Positions 24,316-35,701 of a DNA stretch of 64,000 nt are shown here, in pieces (positions within the stretch are counted from its first letter, which is position 1; every line of letters begins with the position of its first letter). Under the pieces are notes generated by a model that worked only from the letters and a program-made list of their open reading frames with translations, made no database searches and had not been told where the DNA came from. The stretch is from contig CAMPDV010000138.1 of the NCBI GenBank assembly GCA_946699065.1, forward strand, positions 248,001 through 312,000, read 5' to 3'. This DNA is from Loxodes magnus (lineage: Eukaryota > Ciliophora > Karyorelictea > Loxodida > Loxodidae). The translations under genes and the position numbers were made by a program.

Positions 24316-26339
24316 TTTATTATAAGCCTTAGATCAACTAACTTAAACAGCAAAATAAAAAAATGTCAGGATACTTACTCTTTTAAAGCAAAATATTTAA
24401 AACTTTAAAAATGTCAATTATGAGATGCAATACGAATCCATTATAAATTGTAGAATCTTCAATTTTATTATTTAATTTAAGTAAATCTCTACTTAGTCCT
24501 AACTATCTAGTCCATTTGTTAATACATGCTAATAAGGTAACTGAAAGAAATGCCTCTTTTGTAAAAATTTTATTTATTTAGATACCTAAATTTTATATTT
24601 GTAGAATAAAGCAGAATAGCTCATATATTTTTCAATTAAACTTATATTTATAAATTTTCTCTTTTAACTAGTAAATAGAAATCACATGATAAAAGCTATT
24701 TATAAAGAAGAAATATATATAGGTAAATCCAATTACCTCACTTTGCAAAGTTAAAGCTTTGACTTATTTTACTAATATGCTTACAGTCTTTTTTATTTCC
24801 TTAATTATAATTATTTAAACTAGTTGATTTTTTCCAAATCAGCTTTACTTTCTTTAACTTATTAATAAAGAAATATTATAATGCTTTATTATTTAATTTT
24901 CGTTGAAATTATCTTCTTCTTTATAAATTAAAATAAAATCTCTTTAATAAATTATATATCTAGCATTTTTAGCTATTCCTTTAGAACAAAAGCACTTGTT
25001 TATTTTAAAGCTGAATAACCAAATTTTTCTACTTTCCGTAATGATCTTTAAGTAAGTAAATGAGACTAAAGACTAAAATAAAAGATATGATAATTATAAT
25101 TCCTTCAGCATAAATCTTAAAAGATATAAGCATATTAAATATATTAGCTTTATTATTATGAATATCCTTCTTTGCAAATAATTTACAAGATAAAATTTAT
25201 ATTTATCTCTCAAATAACTTTATTAGCAATACATATCATCTCTACCTTTTTTACTTAAGCAAGCATCTTCAATTTTTATTTCTTACAAAAAAGTTAGAAG
25301 TAAAGGGTTTCCTAAATAGGGAATAAATATTTAGTGTGCTAAGTTAAGATTGTTGTAGATTATAATAACTTAAAAAATAAAATGATAGCTTAAATAAAAG
25401 AAATGCTCAACTAAAAGACTAAGATTTCTCATTTAATAATTATTAAAACATTTAGATTAAAAACACTCCTAATTTGATTCTTATTTACTTAAGGTTTATC
25501 TATAGAGTTCTTAATCATACATAATACGAATAAATTATAAAATCATCATTATTAGAACATCTTTCATTAAATAAAAATAAGGATAAATTAGAAGCTATTT
25601 ATTATTTTAAATAGATAAAAATTAAAATTAAATAATTAACAATTAGGATGCTTGTACAGTCAATTACAATAACCATTTATATAAACTTATAAAATAATTT
25701 AGATATCCTTAAACAACCATCAATCTAATATTTTATATATAAAGAATTAATAATCTTATAAGATTATTAAGGAATAAATTATAATAATCCTAGCTAATAG
25801 AAAATAAAATAGACTTCCTTGCAAATTTATTAATTCTATTTATGCTTCTAATTCAATCAAAAATAAAAGGTATATCATTTTTATTTAAGACTGATATTCT
25901 ATTTATTTTTTAAATTTAGATATTAGAAATTATCCCTAATACAATTCATCTTTATTTTTTAATAAGATAAATAGCAATAAATAAAATGAAAACAATTATG
26001 AGACTCTTAATTTTAAATTTCACTTATTAAATAAAAATTTATTTATAAAGTAGACTCTAAATTCAATCGTTTTATTAGACTTCTCACTGTAAAATCCTCT
26101 AGGTATTTTAATCTTACTCACCTAAATAAAATTTATTGACAAAATAATTTGTAAATTTTATTATTTAGAATATTTTATGATGATTAAGTTGCTTTAAATT
26201 TAATTTTACTCTTATATATTGTAACAAGAGAAATTTATTATTATTTTGTATATATGCTAAATAAGTTTTATAATTTAATGAGTATTGTAAATAAGATTAG
26301 AGAAATAAATTGTTTCGTTCTTTAAATTTTATTTATGAG
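24316..26339. other. AT-rich gap
   Basis: Immediately upstream of the topoisomerase-like start, on the minus strand, lies GTAAGTATCC...TTTAAG, which could be a 5' UTR intron; this is unproven. No other gene is seen. Confidence 0.4.
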
Positions 26340-27180
26340 AGCAATATTTACTTTAAAAAAATTGTTGAAGGAGATAATTTCAAATTTCTTATTTAGATGA
26401 GCTATTCTGTTCATTTTTCAAGTTCCCTTTGATACATTCTTCAAAAATAATTTTATTATCAAAATCATTCTTTTTCTAATCAATAAGAAACTGCTTAAAG
26501 ACTTATGCCTTTATTAGATTTTCATTATCCTAACTTTCTCTATAAATAAAAACTTATTTTATTTAAAATAAAAAAATCAAGAACGATTAGATGGATATAA
26601 AATCAACCGCAAAAGCATAACATGCCCCTCACATCTAATATGTATGAATTGATATAAATTTGATAATCTTATATAGAAATCTAAGATTTTTCTAAGTTAT
26701 TTTCAACGTAAAACCTAACTTTAGTTTCTTAAAACAAAATATTAAGATCTTTGATTTAATTTTTAACTACATTTTTTAACTTTGTTTTACATAACTCTTA
26801 AAATGTTTAAGAAAATTCATTTAAGATCTTCACTTTTTCTATTTCATTATTTTCAAATTATCTTCGTTGTAGGTTTATATAACTCAGGTTTGATATTACG
26901 TTATATTTAGATTTTATAAATAAATAAATGTTTTTTCAGTTGTAAAATTATATTCTTAAACTGTTTCTTTTATAATTTAATTTATTTTTTAATATTTTAT
27001 TAGCACCAAAAGATGGAAAGTTTTAAGAATAATCTCCACTACAAAAGATATGAATATGGTTATCCTTAAAGGTTTGCAAAATTATTAATCTTTTATTTAA
27101 GAAGATAGCATACATAAAATAAAGAGATAACATCAGCTTAGTAAAATGATATTAGTCTTCAATATCATACTTTGAAGATA
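26340..27180 (-). pseudogene. 5'-truncated decayed copy of the topoisomerase-like/E2-like frame
   Basis: Aligns by eye with 21180-21860: the E2 end (GGAGATA...ATGAGCTATT), the linker, and the last zinc ribbon (CTCCACTACAAA beside the motif AGATGGAAAG). The frame is broken by many changes. The copy starts inside the C-terminal zinc ribbons, so it lacks the topoisomerase core but spans the junction with the E2 part. A 5'-truncated copy is what retrotransposition of an mRNA would leave. Confidence 0.6.
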
Positions 27181-27231
27181 AGTAAATATTATGAAAATAA
27201 ATAAATTTAATTTTTTTAATTCATTAAAATC

Positions 27232-28247
27232 ACTGTTCGCCTTCCGGCTTAATTGAAGTTTTAAATGTATAAAATCTCCTTTCCTATATGTTCTGTCCTT
27301 GCATTACATTTTTTTCTTCACTTCTCTCTTTTATATAATCTGAGTTGAGAACTTTTTCCAAATTTTTCCATTTCCCGACGGGAAGAATTCCGTCGCTCGT
27401 TACTTCAGTTGCTATTAGTTAACATTTCTCCAGATATTCATTCTTATTTTTTCTATTGGGTACATTTTTGTCAGAAATGTCAAGCGCTGCTGCAAATGAG
27501 CATCTTTTTCTTGCTCTAGGAAATGTCTTTTCCTGTTTCTCTATTTCCATTGGAGTTCTTTATGAAGACTTCTACAGGCTTTCTTCTATTAATTTGAGAC
27601 TTGAATCTAATTTTATTCAGTTTTTCTCGTCTTGCTCTTGCGTTATTAAAATATCATTTTCTAAATTTGCAATTTGCTAATAAACTCCAACTTTAGCTCT
27701 TCGGTCTACCATAAGAACTTCATCATCATCTTCATGATTTATTAAATCCTGATTTATTACAAGCATCTCTTCCTTCTAGGAATTTAATTTATCTTCGAGT
27801 TTTTTATGTTTCTACTAAGATAATAAATTAGTTGCTTCAAGAGTTCATTTGCTCTATTTCAATATTGTCTATATCCAAGGTGATAGAATCTATATTGAAT
27901 TATTGTACTTTACTTTCTTCGTTTATTTTTATTTTTTCGTTATTATTTTTATCGATTCAGTTGAGTGGTCTCTTTTTTCAGTTTTCTATGGAGGTGTTGA
28001 GAGCTGTGTTAACTTTTCTGTTCTGAATTTTTATCTCAGTTCTTACTTATCCTTTCATGAAAGGGATCTGCTTTATTTTAATTTGTAGGTGTTAGTACTT
28101 TTTATAAGTTCTTCTAATCTATTAGATAATTCTGATTATTTATTAAGGAGAGCGTTAAGTTGAAGAAGACGTGGTAAGAATATGTTCTTCTGGTTTTCTC
28201 TCCTGTTCTGAGGAGGTGATAAAAAAACCCTTCTTTAAGCCAGCCAT
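27232..28247 (-). mobile_element. Gag/ORF1-like CCHC element, nearly full length, frameshifted
   Basis: Starts M-A-G-L-K-K-G-F-F-I-T-S at ATG 28247, matching the leader of the intact copies. A long lysine/asparagine-rich middle follows, then P-M-E-I-E-K-Q-E and K-R-C-S-F. One base is missing inside the knuckle; the next frame continues C-S-S-A-W-H-F-W-Q-K-C. The copy at 51515 carries the same deletion. The 3' end is a small hairpin GCC-GGAA-GGC. Not functional as written unless the ribosome shifts frame. Confidence 0.7.
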
Positions 28248-28389
28248 TTTATGTATTTATTAAAAAATTTAATATATAATAATAATTTAATTATTTTATA
28301 TTATAATTTAATCAATTTTCTTGCTTTAACAAAAATATCATTGAGTTATTATTTTAATCTTATTCTCACATAATTTTCTCTTATTTGTT

Positions 28390-28860
28390 TATTTTTTTTC
28401 CTAGTAATTTTACAGCTTTAAGAGCTCTGCTAGCTCTATAGGATACTTTCAACCTGTTAATTCTGATCCTATATCTACTGTACTTACGAATTAGTCTGTT
28501 TGAATTATTCTCTTCAGTAATTCCAAAGGGCGTCTAATTCTCTCTCTTGGTTGACCATCCTGATGTCTAAAGTCTCTTACAACCCGTGCTAGATTCATTA
28601 TTCTAGCTTCTTGTTCTCCTTACTAAGTTTCCTAAAATCTTTCTGGAGGTTTAAGACCGCTTTGATGAGCTGCTCCATACTCATATGGCCAGAAGGGTTA
28701 AACTAAGAGACCTTCTGGTGTAGGGTAGATTTCACCTGTTTCCTGGATTTCTCCTCCGATTTGATGTTTCCATATAGGTCTTTTTTAGTAAACTTTTTCG
28801 CTCCTCATTCTCTTTCTGTACCATGATTTTACTTTTTAGGAGCAGAAAATAAGCTTTTCT
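28390..28860 (-). mobile_element. Gag-like element, N-terminal half only
   Basis: The minus frame reads N-P-S-G-H-M-S-M-E-Q-L-I-K-A-V-L-N-L-Q, then N-Q-E-R-E-L-D-A-L-W-N-Y-W. This is close to S-G-Q-M-S-M-E-Q-L-I-K-M-V-L-N-L-Q of the copy at 53066. It stops before any zinc knuckle, about 140 bp from the start of the element at 28247, so its 3' half has been lost. Confidence 0.6.
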
Positions 28861-28984
28861 GAAGTCTACATTTTTTTTAATTTTAACTAAACTTTATCAT
28901 AATATTTTAAACTAGCTGTTTAATAAACCTCCTGATTTATATTTAAGTTTCTTTTTTATTTTATAAATATACTTTTTATTATTC

Positions 28985-29584
28985 AATTTATGAACTTAAA
29001 GATAAATATCTAAGAAAAAATGCTTTAGAAAAAATCAGAGAATTAATGAACTTCATAGATGATCAAAATAATGAATTGTTAATAATTAGACGTCAGTTAA
29101 TCCAGAATAATTTAGTAACGGAACAATAATTATACTAATAGTCTCAAACGAACCTTAAGCAAGATCAAGACATGATCATTGAAAAGGAATTAATTTAAAA
29201 AGATGTTGCAGAAAAATAGAAAAATGAAAATATTGAATAAGATTTAATAAAACGAATAAATCAGCTTGAAAAAAAAGTATTTTAGAAAAAACCTTTGAAA
29301 AGATAAACCAAACAATGTTGGTATTGCAAGTCAAGATGACATTTATTAAAAAATTGTGGAGGCTGAAAATAAATATAATTAAAAGAACAATTAAGAACGT
29401 GAAAGACTCTTAATAGGCTATGAATTACTGAAGCCGGAGTCTATAAAAGAAAAATATTTGCTGGAAACTCGGAAGATTTTTAATGGTTACCTCACACGTA
29501 AAAAACTTGGTCGTGGTATCCATCCACGTTAAAAAAATGGCAGCAAGAAACTGGTTGAGATTCCAGGTATTGCAAGACTTTTTA
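28985..29584 (+). mobile_element. Gag/ORF1-like CCHC element, 5'-truncated with open frame
   Basis: An uninterrupted frame of about 200 codons under the altered code, with no convincing start. A coiled-coil (E-L-K-D-K-Y-L-R-K-N-A-L-E-K-I) is followed by a canonical knuckle C-W-Y-C-K-S-R-W-H-L-L-K-N-C, in which both Trp shown are TGG or TGA. The C-terminal module is W-I-T-E-A-G-V-Y-K-R-K. The 3' region contains GGTTGAGATTCC at about 29553. It belongs to the same subfamily as the split element at 16171-17960. The missing N terminus suggests 5' truncation on insertion. Confidence 0.7.
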
Positions 29585-29699
29585 ACTTTAAGTTCATTAT
29601 TATTATTATTATTAAGAAAAAATGCTTTATATTTTTAGTCAATCATATTACTGAATTGAACTTTATCTATTAATTTTATTTTTTTTAAATAATTATAAT

Positions 29700-30499
29700 T
29701 TATTAATATGGTGTCAACTTTATTTGGTTTTTTACTTATTAGTTTATAATAAGTTTAAGAATTATTGTAAAAATCATTGAAATTGTCCATTTCTTCTTCA
29801 GATTTACATTCTTGTATAACATATCTATGTCTGCTAATTTGGTCTTTCTTTATTGTTGGTTTCTTGCTTCAATTTCAGTCCTTTCCAAGTATTTTCTTGT
29901 TACTTATTTTTTGAGTATCTACTATCTATTAAAGTAACTAATCTCCTCTATTTTTTCCGATATAGATCATCTTCAGATATACAATAAATGTGGGTTAGAT
30001 TTTATAGGCATTTTTTATTTTCGCAACTTTGAAATTTTTTGTATCTCCAACAGTTTTATTTTGTGTATCCTATACCTTCTACAGAATCAACATATAATTT
30101 GTCTTTTTTTTAATTACTTAATTATTATTTAATTTTTTATGCTTGAATAATATTTGAATTTGATTATTTAAACTCTATTGGATAGTGTATAGCTTTAATC
30201 ATAACTTGCTCTTGTCTTATTTAATTAAAATTTCGAATTTCTTATATTTTTTCTTCTGCTCTTTTAATTTCTTAATTAAATAGATGTTTCGAAGCTTTTA
30301 AGCTCGTTTCTGTATTTAGTATTTTATTATAATTTTAAAGTTATTTAATTTTTAAGTCTAGATTGCTTATTTACTAAATTTATTGTTGCAATGCTTCCTA
30401 TAATTCCTTATTTTCTGATTATAGGTTATAATTCTCAATCTAGGTATTTTATTGTTAGTTAGAAGTTTGATTTTAGGTGAATTGCTTCTTAAATTCCAT
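29700..30499 (-). mobile_element. Gag/ORF1-like element, acidic-tail subfamily
   Basis: Starts M-E-F-K-K-Q-F-T-Q-N-Q at ATG 30499 and continues as a Gln/Asn-rich coiled coil (N-Q-E-I-K-R-A-E-E-K-I-Q-E-I-R-N). The knuckle region survives in two frames, G-Y-T-K-Q-N-C-W-R-Y-K-K-F-Q after C-W-F-C-R-R. The module is H-I-Y-C-I-S-E-D-D-L-Y-R-K-K. The tail has R-P-N-Q-Q-T-Q-I-C-Y, then E-C-K-S-E-E-E-M-D-N-F-N-D-F-Y. It aligns along its length with the copy at 41340. At least two frameshifts. Confidence 0.65.
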
Positions 30500-30525
30500 T
30501 TTATTTATCATTTTAGTAAAGAATA

Positions 30526-30925
30526 AATAAATAAAATTATAGAGCGATTAGCACCTTGTTAGTGCGCAGTTCTTTCAATAATGATATTAAAAAATGTTCT
30601 CATACTTCTTTTTGTCATTCTAGCAGTTCGATGGGTCAAGTCAGCTTCTCCAAATAGAGAATCTACTCATTAAAATTATTCATAAATCTAGAACCAAATG
30701 CTCCAGTCTTCTTGAATAAGATTAATAAAGAATTAGTTATTAAATTATTAGCAATCTACCAGCCAAACTTTTAAGTTGTTAGTTAGACCTTTAGGCAAGT
30801 TAGGTTTGTCTCTTTCGAGCTTGTTCGCCCCTTCCCGTGGTGGCATCTAGTACGAAAAACTCGCAATGCAGTATATACTGCACCAGATTGACTACTAGTT
30901 CTCCTCAGTCAATATCCATATTTTT
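30526..30925 (-). mobile_element. SINE-like repeat, family delta
   Basis: A GC-richer block whose minus-strand 3' end is the shared tail (GAAAGAACTGCGCACTAAC...GGTGCTAATCGCTC, then TTTTATTTATTTATTC). The head (CCACCACGGGAAGGGGCG and flanks) differs from families alpha, beta and gamma. It contains the 16-bp palindrome at 30867. Confidence 0.55.
30867..30882. repeat. Perfect 16-bp palindrome
   Basis: TGCAGTATATACTGCA is its own reverse complement. It sits within the SINE-like block; its role is unknown. Confidence 0.8.
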
Positions 30926-30939
30926 TTATATAATAATAA

Positions 30940-31700
30940 TGATTTATTATGATATCCCTTTCAATTAAGTTTATTACTGGATAAATATTTAAATTTATTG
31001 AAATTAATTTTTTTACAGAAATTTTGATAGTCTTATCCACTTTTTTTTACATTAAAATTTATCTACCGGTGTCCTTTCACCTGTCTTAATTATAGGTGCT
31101 GACTAAAATTCAGACTAGTTCTAAATATTTAATAATGCTGACATCTTTGGATTCCTTTAAATTTATTATTTAAATATTTTCCATTCGATATTTTAAATCT
31201 ATAAATGTTACTTTAAGAAATAATTAAAATGTTTTTATTTTATTTAAAGTTTCTATCTTTCCGTTTTAACTTATTTTGAAACTTTTAATAGAATCTTAAA
31301 AATGTCAAAACTCTTTACAATATCAGCATTTTTTTTTCTTCCTTATTGTCTATAATAGTTGTAACACTGATTCAACGTCAATGGGATCTTTTTAAGAAAA
31401 TCTTTTTAGAAAGAAATTTTCTATAATATCGGTAAATTTAATTATCTTTTATTCTATTTATTAAAATCGTATATTGATTTCCTTCGTATAATATAATAAT
31501 ATAATTACTTAATTCAGCTTTAAGATTTTGACTCTCCAATCTTATCAAAGTCGTACTAGAATTTAAATTAGAAATTTGCTCTAAAATTGTTTATAATTAT
31601 GATACTAGTTGATAATTTTCATTTTAAATAATTTATAGTTTTGAGAATCATATGATAACTCTGATTATGATTTTTCTTTAATTTGTGAGGTTTTTTTGAG
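30940..31700 (-). mobile_element. Gag/ORF1-like CCHC element, decayed copy
   Basis: The minus frame has D-P-I-D-V-E-S, then K-K-K-K-C-W-Y-C-K-E-F-W-H-F-Q-D-S-I. This is a zinc knuckle with correct spacing whose final Cys is Ile. Two of its Trp codons are TGA, at positions where other copies also carry aromatic residues. A C-terminal module is not clear. Confidence 0.6.
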
Positions 31701-32218
31701 AATGATTTAACTTGGATTGATATGATAATAATAAAGTATTGATATTTAATTATATAATTATATAATTAAATTGCTATATAAGTGTAAGTTTAATTAATTT
31801 ACTAGTATCATATTTTTAAGTTTAAAAAGTATAAAACTTATATTAATAAAACTTATATTCAACTAAGTGCTAGTTTTTCAACTAATATTCCTTTTAAGCT
31901 AAAAGTGTATCTATTAGTTTAAATATTTTAAAGACTTAAATAAATTTAAAAAGGAAAGTTACACTACAGGAAATAAAATAATTATTTTAAGTAATTTTTC
32001 TTAAATCAAAAATAAACTTCAAAGGTAAATATGAATAATATTATTTTTGCTTATATGTATGTAAAATGCTTGATTAGTTAAAGTTATTTTATTTTTAAAG
32101 CATTGCTTATTAACTTTAATTTTTTATTTTCTTACTAGTTATGCAGCAACCTTTATAAGGGTAATTTTCATATACTAGTAAAATTTTATTATATATAAAA
32201 AAATTTTAAATAAGGTGT
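31701..32218. other. AT-rich gap
   Basis: No gene recognised. Confidence 0.4.
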
Positions 32219-32578
32219 ATAGCCCTTTCCTTCGGATGCTGCTTGGAGGCCCAGCAAGACAACAAAAAAATGAGCGCGGACTTAAGATAAATTGGAGGAA
32301 GAGAAACCATCAACAAGAGAAGGAAGATTCAACAAGCTGGAGAACTCTGAATGCCAGGAGGAAACTTTCTTCATCATAGGTCGGGGAAAGATGTACCCGT
32401 AATCGCATATTGCATCCTATGCTTTGGAAGGAAAAATTACAGGGACGTACTACAGAAAGAGAAAACAAGGACTGAAAACCATAAAATTTTGTTTCTATAT
32501 TAAATAAAATTAATTTAAAGAGCTGCGCACAAACAAGAGTGCTACGCGCTCTATAATCCAACTTATTTATTTATATAA
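32219..32578 (+). mobile_element. SINE-like repeat related to family alpha, copy 3
   Basis: CTTCATCATAGGTCGGGGAA and GTACCCGTAATCGCATATTG resemble the 5S-like core of family alpha. The 5' part (GGATGCTGCTTGGAGGCCCA) is different. It ends with the shared tail AAAGAGCTGCGCAC...GTGCTACGCGCTCT. A standard-code minus ORF across it is only a shadow. Confidence 0.55.
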
Positions 32579-33390
32579 ATTTTAATTTAATAATCTTTTA
32601 ATTGTAATACTTAAAGAAAATTTAGCTAAATTGAAAAGTTATAAGGATAAAGCAATCTTTTATTCTTAAAAATTTTTAACAGTCAATTGGAACTAATAAT
32701 TTTAATATTTTTAGCAAGTATAAAAGATGTTAAAGTTCTATAAAATGAAGATAGATATTCAATTTATATTTTCTCTTCTTGTAAAACAAATTGAAGAAGT
32801 GATTAGAACATAATATTATTTAGAAGTTACTTTATGCTATAAAGACATGCCAATTGAACAAATCTTCTGATAACAACTTGAAGGATTTTAGAAATTTCCT
32901 GAGAAAAATTATTAAACTTAGTAAAAATCTAAGAAAGAAATAATTTAAAACTTTAGTTTGCGCACTTAATCTTAAATATTCAAATGATTTACATTCACGT
33001 CATATTCTATTAAAAACGTGTTCTGCCCATACGGAGGTAAAGACTAGTTTGAGTATATCTTTGGATATGCATTCTAATTCTATTTTGGGTTTTATTAGAA
33101 ATTTATCTAATTACTTTCCCTAGAAACCTGTAAAAAATCAATAACTTGTGACTAAGTCTACATAAATTAACAATTCACTCCTCATAAACAAAAAGATGAA
33201 GACGACCTTCAATTAAAAAATTTTCACAGGAGTATACTGCAAAAATTGAAATCGCAGAACAAATCAAAAACAATTAACTTGAGTTTAAAGAAGAAACAAC
33301 AAAGAATTTACTCATATCAGTAGTTTCATGTCATTAATATTTGTATCAAAGTGAATTCTTCTTTAGTTTTAAAATATTTATATAATTGAA
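32579..33390. other. AT-rich stretch, doubtful element fragment
   Basis: Near 33020, plus-strand F-C-P-Y-G-G-K-D-Q-F-E-Y faintly resembles the Gag-like C-terminal module. Nothing else supports a gene. Confidence 0.3.
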
Positions 33391-33680
33391 AAGATGGTGG
33401 GAGTTGAGAATGACCTTCGTGACAACACTTTCTGGTTTTATGGCTAGGAGCAAGTTCCTTTCCTATCGCTGAGAAAGTCCCTGGTCAGAGTCATTTTCTG
33501 AAGGGAATACTGTCTTTGAGATTATCCACTCTTGGTAGGGGCTTGAAACCTGGCTGCTCATAGCGATGGAGCTCCCTAGCAGCTGTGCCTGGAGCAAAAC
33601 AGGATATCCCCGCTATTCCATAAAAAAAGAGAGTCGGGTAGTGCAATCGGAAAGGAGTTTCTAGTCCAAAAACTTTTTTA
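33391..33680 (+). mobile_element. SINE-like/structured RNA repeat, family gamma, copy 3
   Basis: A more diverged copy of the gamma repeat, with the same order of blocks and a TTTTTT run at the 3' end. Differences are spread along the length, so this copy is older than those at 6891 and 12727. Confidence 0.65.
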
Positions 33681-34112
33681 GTTGAAATTAATTAATTTAG
33701 TTTAAAGAAAGATAAACTTTAAGCTTCTAATCAAAATAATTGTTACTTACTATTTATTTACTTAAATAAGCTTAAAATAAATATTTGCTTTTGCAAGGTT
33801 TATAGATAATTAAGTATGATATAATTAGACAGTTAATGATATATTTTTAAATTATTATTTATTTTTTAAGTTAAATATATTAGATTGCTAGATATAAGCA
33901 AGCAATTATTTAAACAACTCCTTAATATTTAAATTAAGTAGGAATTACCAAGAAATTTAAAATAGAAGAATAAATAAATTTAATCTAATTAAGAAATTTA
34001 TTATTAAATTAATAACTTTATATTAGTAATATTTGCAGAGACTCTAAGTTAAGAGAGTTCTATTTTAGTAATTATTAAAGTTTATATTAAAGGAATATTT
34101 TAAAAGTTAAAG
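33681..34112. other. AT-rich gap (3' flank of Cache gene)
   Basis: No gene recognised. Confidence 0.4.
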
Positions 34113-35701
34113 TTAAGTTTCTTTATTTTTCTTTATTTTCTACAATAAATTTTCCCATTAAAAACTTCTATCTTTTAAATGATTCTGAGGATACTTAATT
34201 TTTTTAAATCCTTCATATGAAAAGTTATCTTGAAATCCTTCAGAGTTTGGATTATTTTTCTAATTAATTTTCATTTTTTCTATTAAATCTAAAAATAATT
34301 CTCTTATCTCCTAAAGTTCATATTTTGTTTAGGTTACTTTCTTATTATCCTCTTACTCCACTATCTATGGCTCTAAAGCACGACTCGTTATCTTTTGACC
34401 TAATGTTGCAATTTATTTCAATGGAAGTACAATTTAATTGGCTTAAATGTTGATTATTATAGCAGTAATGACAAAAGTAAAAAAGGCTATTATTGAGATT
34501 ATAATTGCAAACACTTCATAATTTTTCTTAAACTCATCTTTGCTTTCTTCAGATATTTTATCAATTTCGTCAATCTAAGTATAAGAGATTAAGACTCCAA
34601 GGCAATAAGTCTAAATTATAAACTTACAGGTCTATATTATTTTTATATTGCATAGATGAATTTTCTGATGTAGTAGTATTAGGTACCATTGAAATATGTA
34701 TACTTTAATACTTTTTCCTCTGAAATACTTTCGTTAAAAATAACATTTACCCATTCATAATAACTGATTCCTGTTTTTTTCTAGTCATATATTCTATCAA
34801 CTCCTGGGTCTACTTCTCAAATATTCACTCTATTACTTATTGAACCTCCATATGTTACAAAAACAGCAAATCCATTTGCAAAAAGCTTAAAAGAGTCGAA
34901 AAGATGAATTAAGTAATTTCACTGTAGATCAGCGAAAGGGACAGCAAAAGGTTCTTAATAAGGAGTATTAGTATTGTTGTAAATAAGTTAAGATGCAGAA
35001 ATAGTTAGCATACTAGTACCATATGAAACGTATAGATTGGTAATAGTTTAACTCCCATTTTATTCTATTGCAATGTAATATCATTCTCTTACGTAATGAT
35101 TAAAGGTTACATATTCTTTACCTGGGTATATCAAAAAGCATCCATCTTTATAGAAACCGATTCCGAAGTGATAGATAGGAAAGGAAAACAAGGAATGTCA
35201 ATAATAATCTAAATTTCCTGAATAATCCTTATATGATTCACATTCAGGCGTTAGCTCATCTAATGAATTTTAGGAATAGAAAGTGCTAACATTAAAGGAA
35301 ATTTCTTAATTTCCAAATATTTTTTATGTATAGTTATTGTAAATAGCCAGCTCTTATGGTATATTTTAATGTCAAGTACCAGATTTTCTTTAATGTACAT
35401 TCCTAACATTATTATCTAGCTAGTAAACATCTTTTACTATTTTTACAAATGTATCAAACCTCTATAGAAATCCTTCTAAATAAAATTTTATAACTCCAGA
35501 ATTTCAAGCAGTATACTAGTACAAATGAGTTAAAACTTGGTCTTCGTAGGTATCTTCTGCAGACTTAGAAGAACATTTAGATATCAAATAGAACAAAATC
35601 AAAAACAAGAAAGTAAAAAAGGAAATAACTAGCAAGCATATTATAAGCAACTAAAATATTAGTACCTTATCCAAGTTCCTGGTATTAATTTTTAACCTCA
35701 T
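34113..35701 (-). CDS. Cache-domain membrane sensor with HAMP-like region, complete copy
   Basis: Starts at ATG 35701; with one 53-nt intron removed it encodes 511 aa and ends at TAA 34115-34113. Order: N-terminal membrane segment (L-L-I-I-C-L-L-V-I-S-F-F-T-F-L-F-L), extracellular double-Cache-like region (F-Y-K-D-G-C-F-L-I-Y-P-G; V-R-E-W-Y-Y-I-A; L-Y-V-S-Y-G-T-S-M-L-T), second membrane segment (F-A-I-I-I-S-I-I-A-F-F-T-F-V-I). A cytoplasmic HAMP-like helix follows (I-T-S-R-A-L-E-P; Y-E-L-Q-E-I-R-E-L-F-L-D-L-I-E). TGA encodes the conserved Trp of the W-Y motif. Known of the family: ligand sensing outside, signalling through HAMP-type linkers. No cyclase or kinase domain follows, so the output is unknown. 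Confidence 0.8.
34575..34627 (-). other. Intron, 53 nt, GTAAGT...TTAG
   Basis: Removal joins Y-R-P to I-D-E-I-D-K in frame; without it the frame is lost. The homologous stretch in copy 1 (70-120) is 51 nt, starts ATAAGT and is open in frame. Confidence 0.65.

Noticed and set aside
27456-28088. Plus-strand short ORFs with Phe/Ser-rich translations
   Set aside because: They are antisense to the Gag-like element at 27232-28247; the same antisense ORF recurs at 51697 because the element recurs.
32310-32561. 83-residue minus-strand ORF
   Set aside because: It lies across a SINE-like repeat and is not conserved as protein in related copies.
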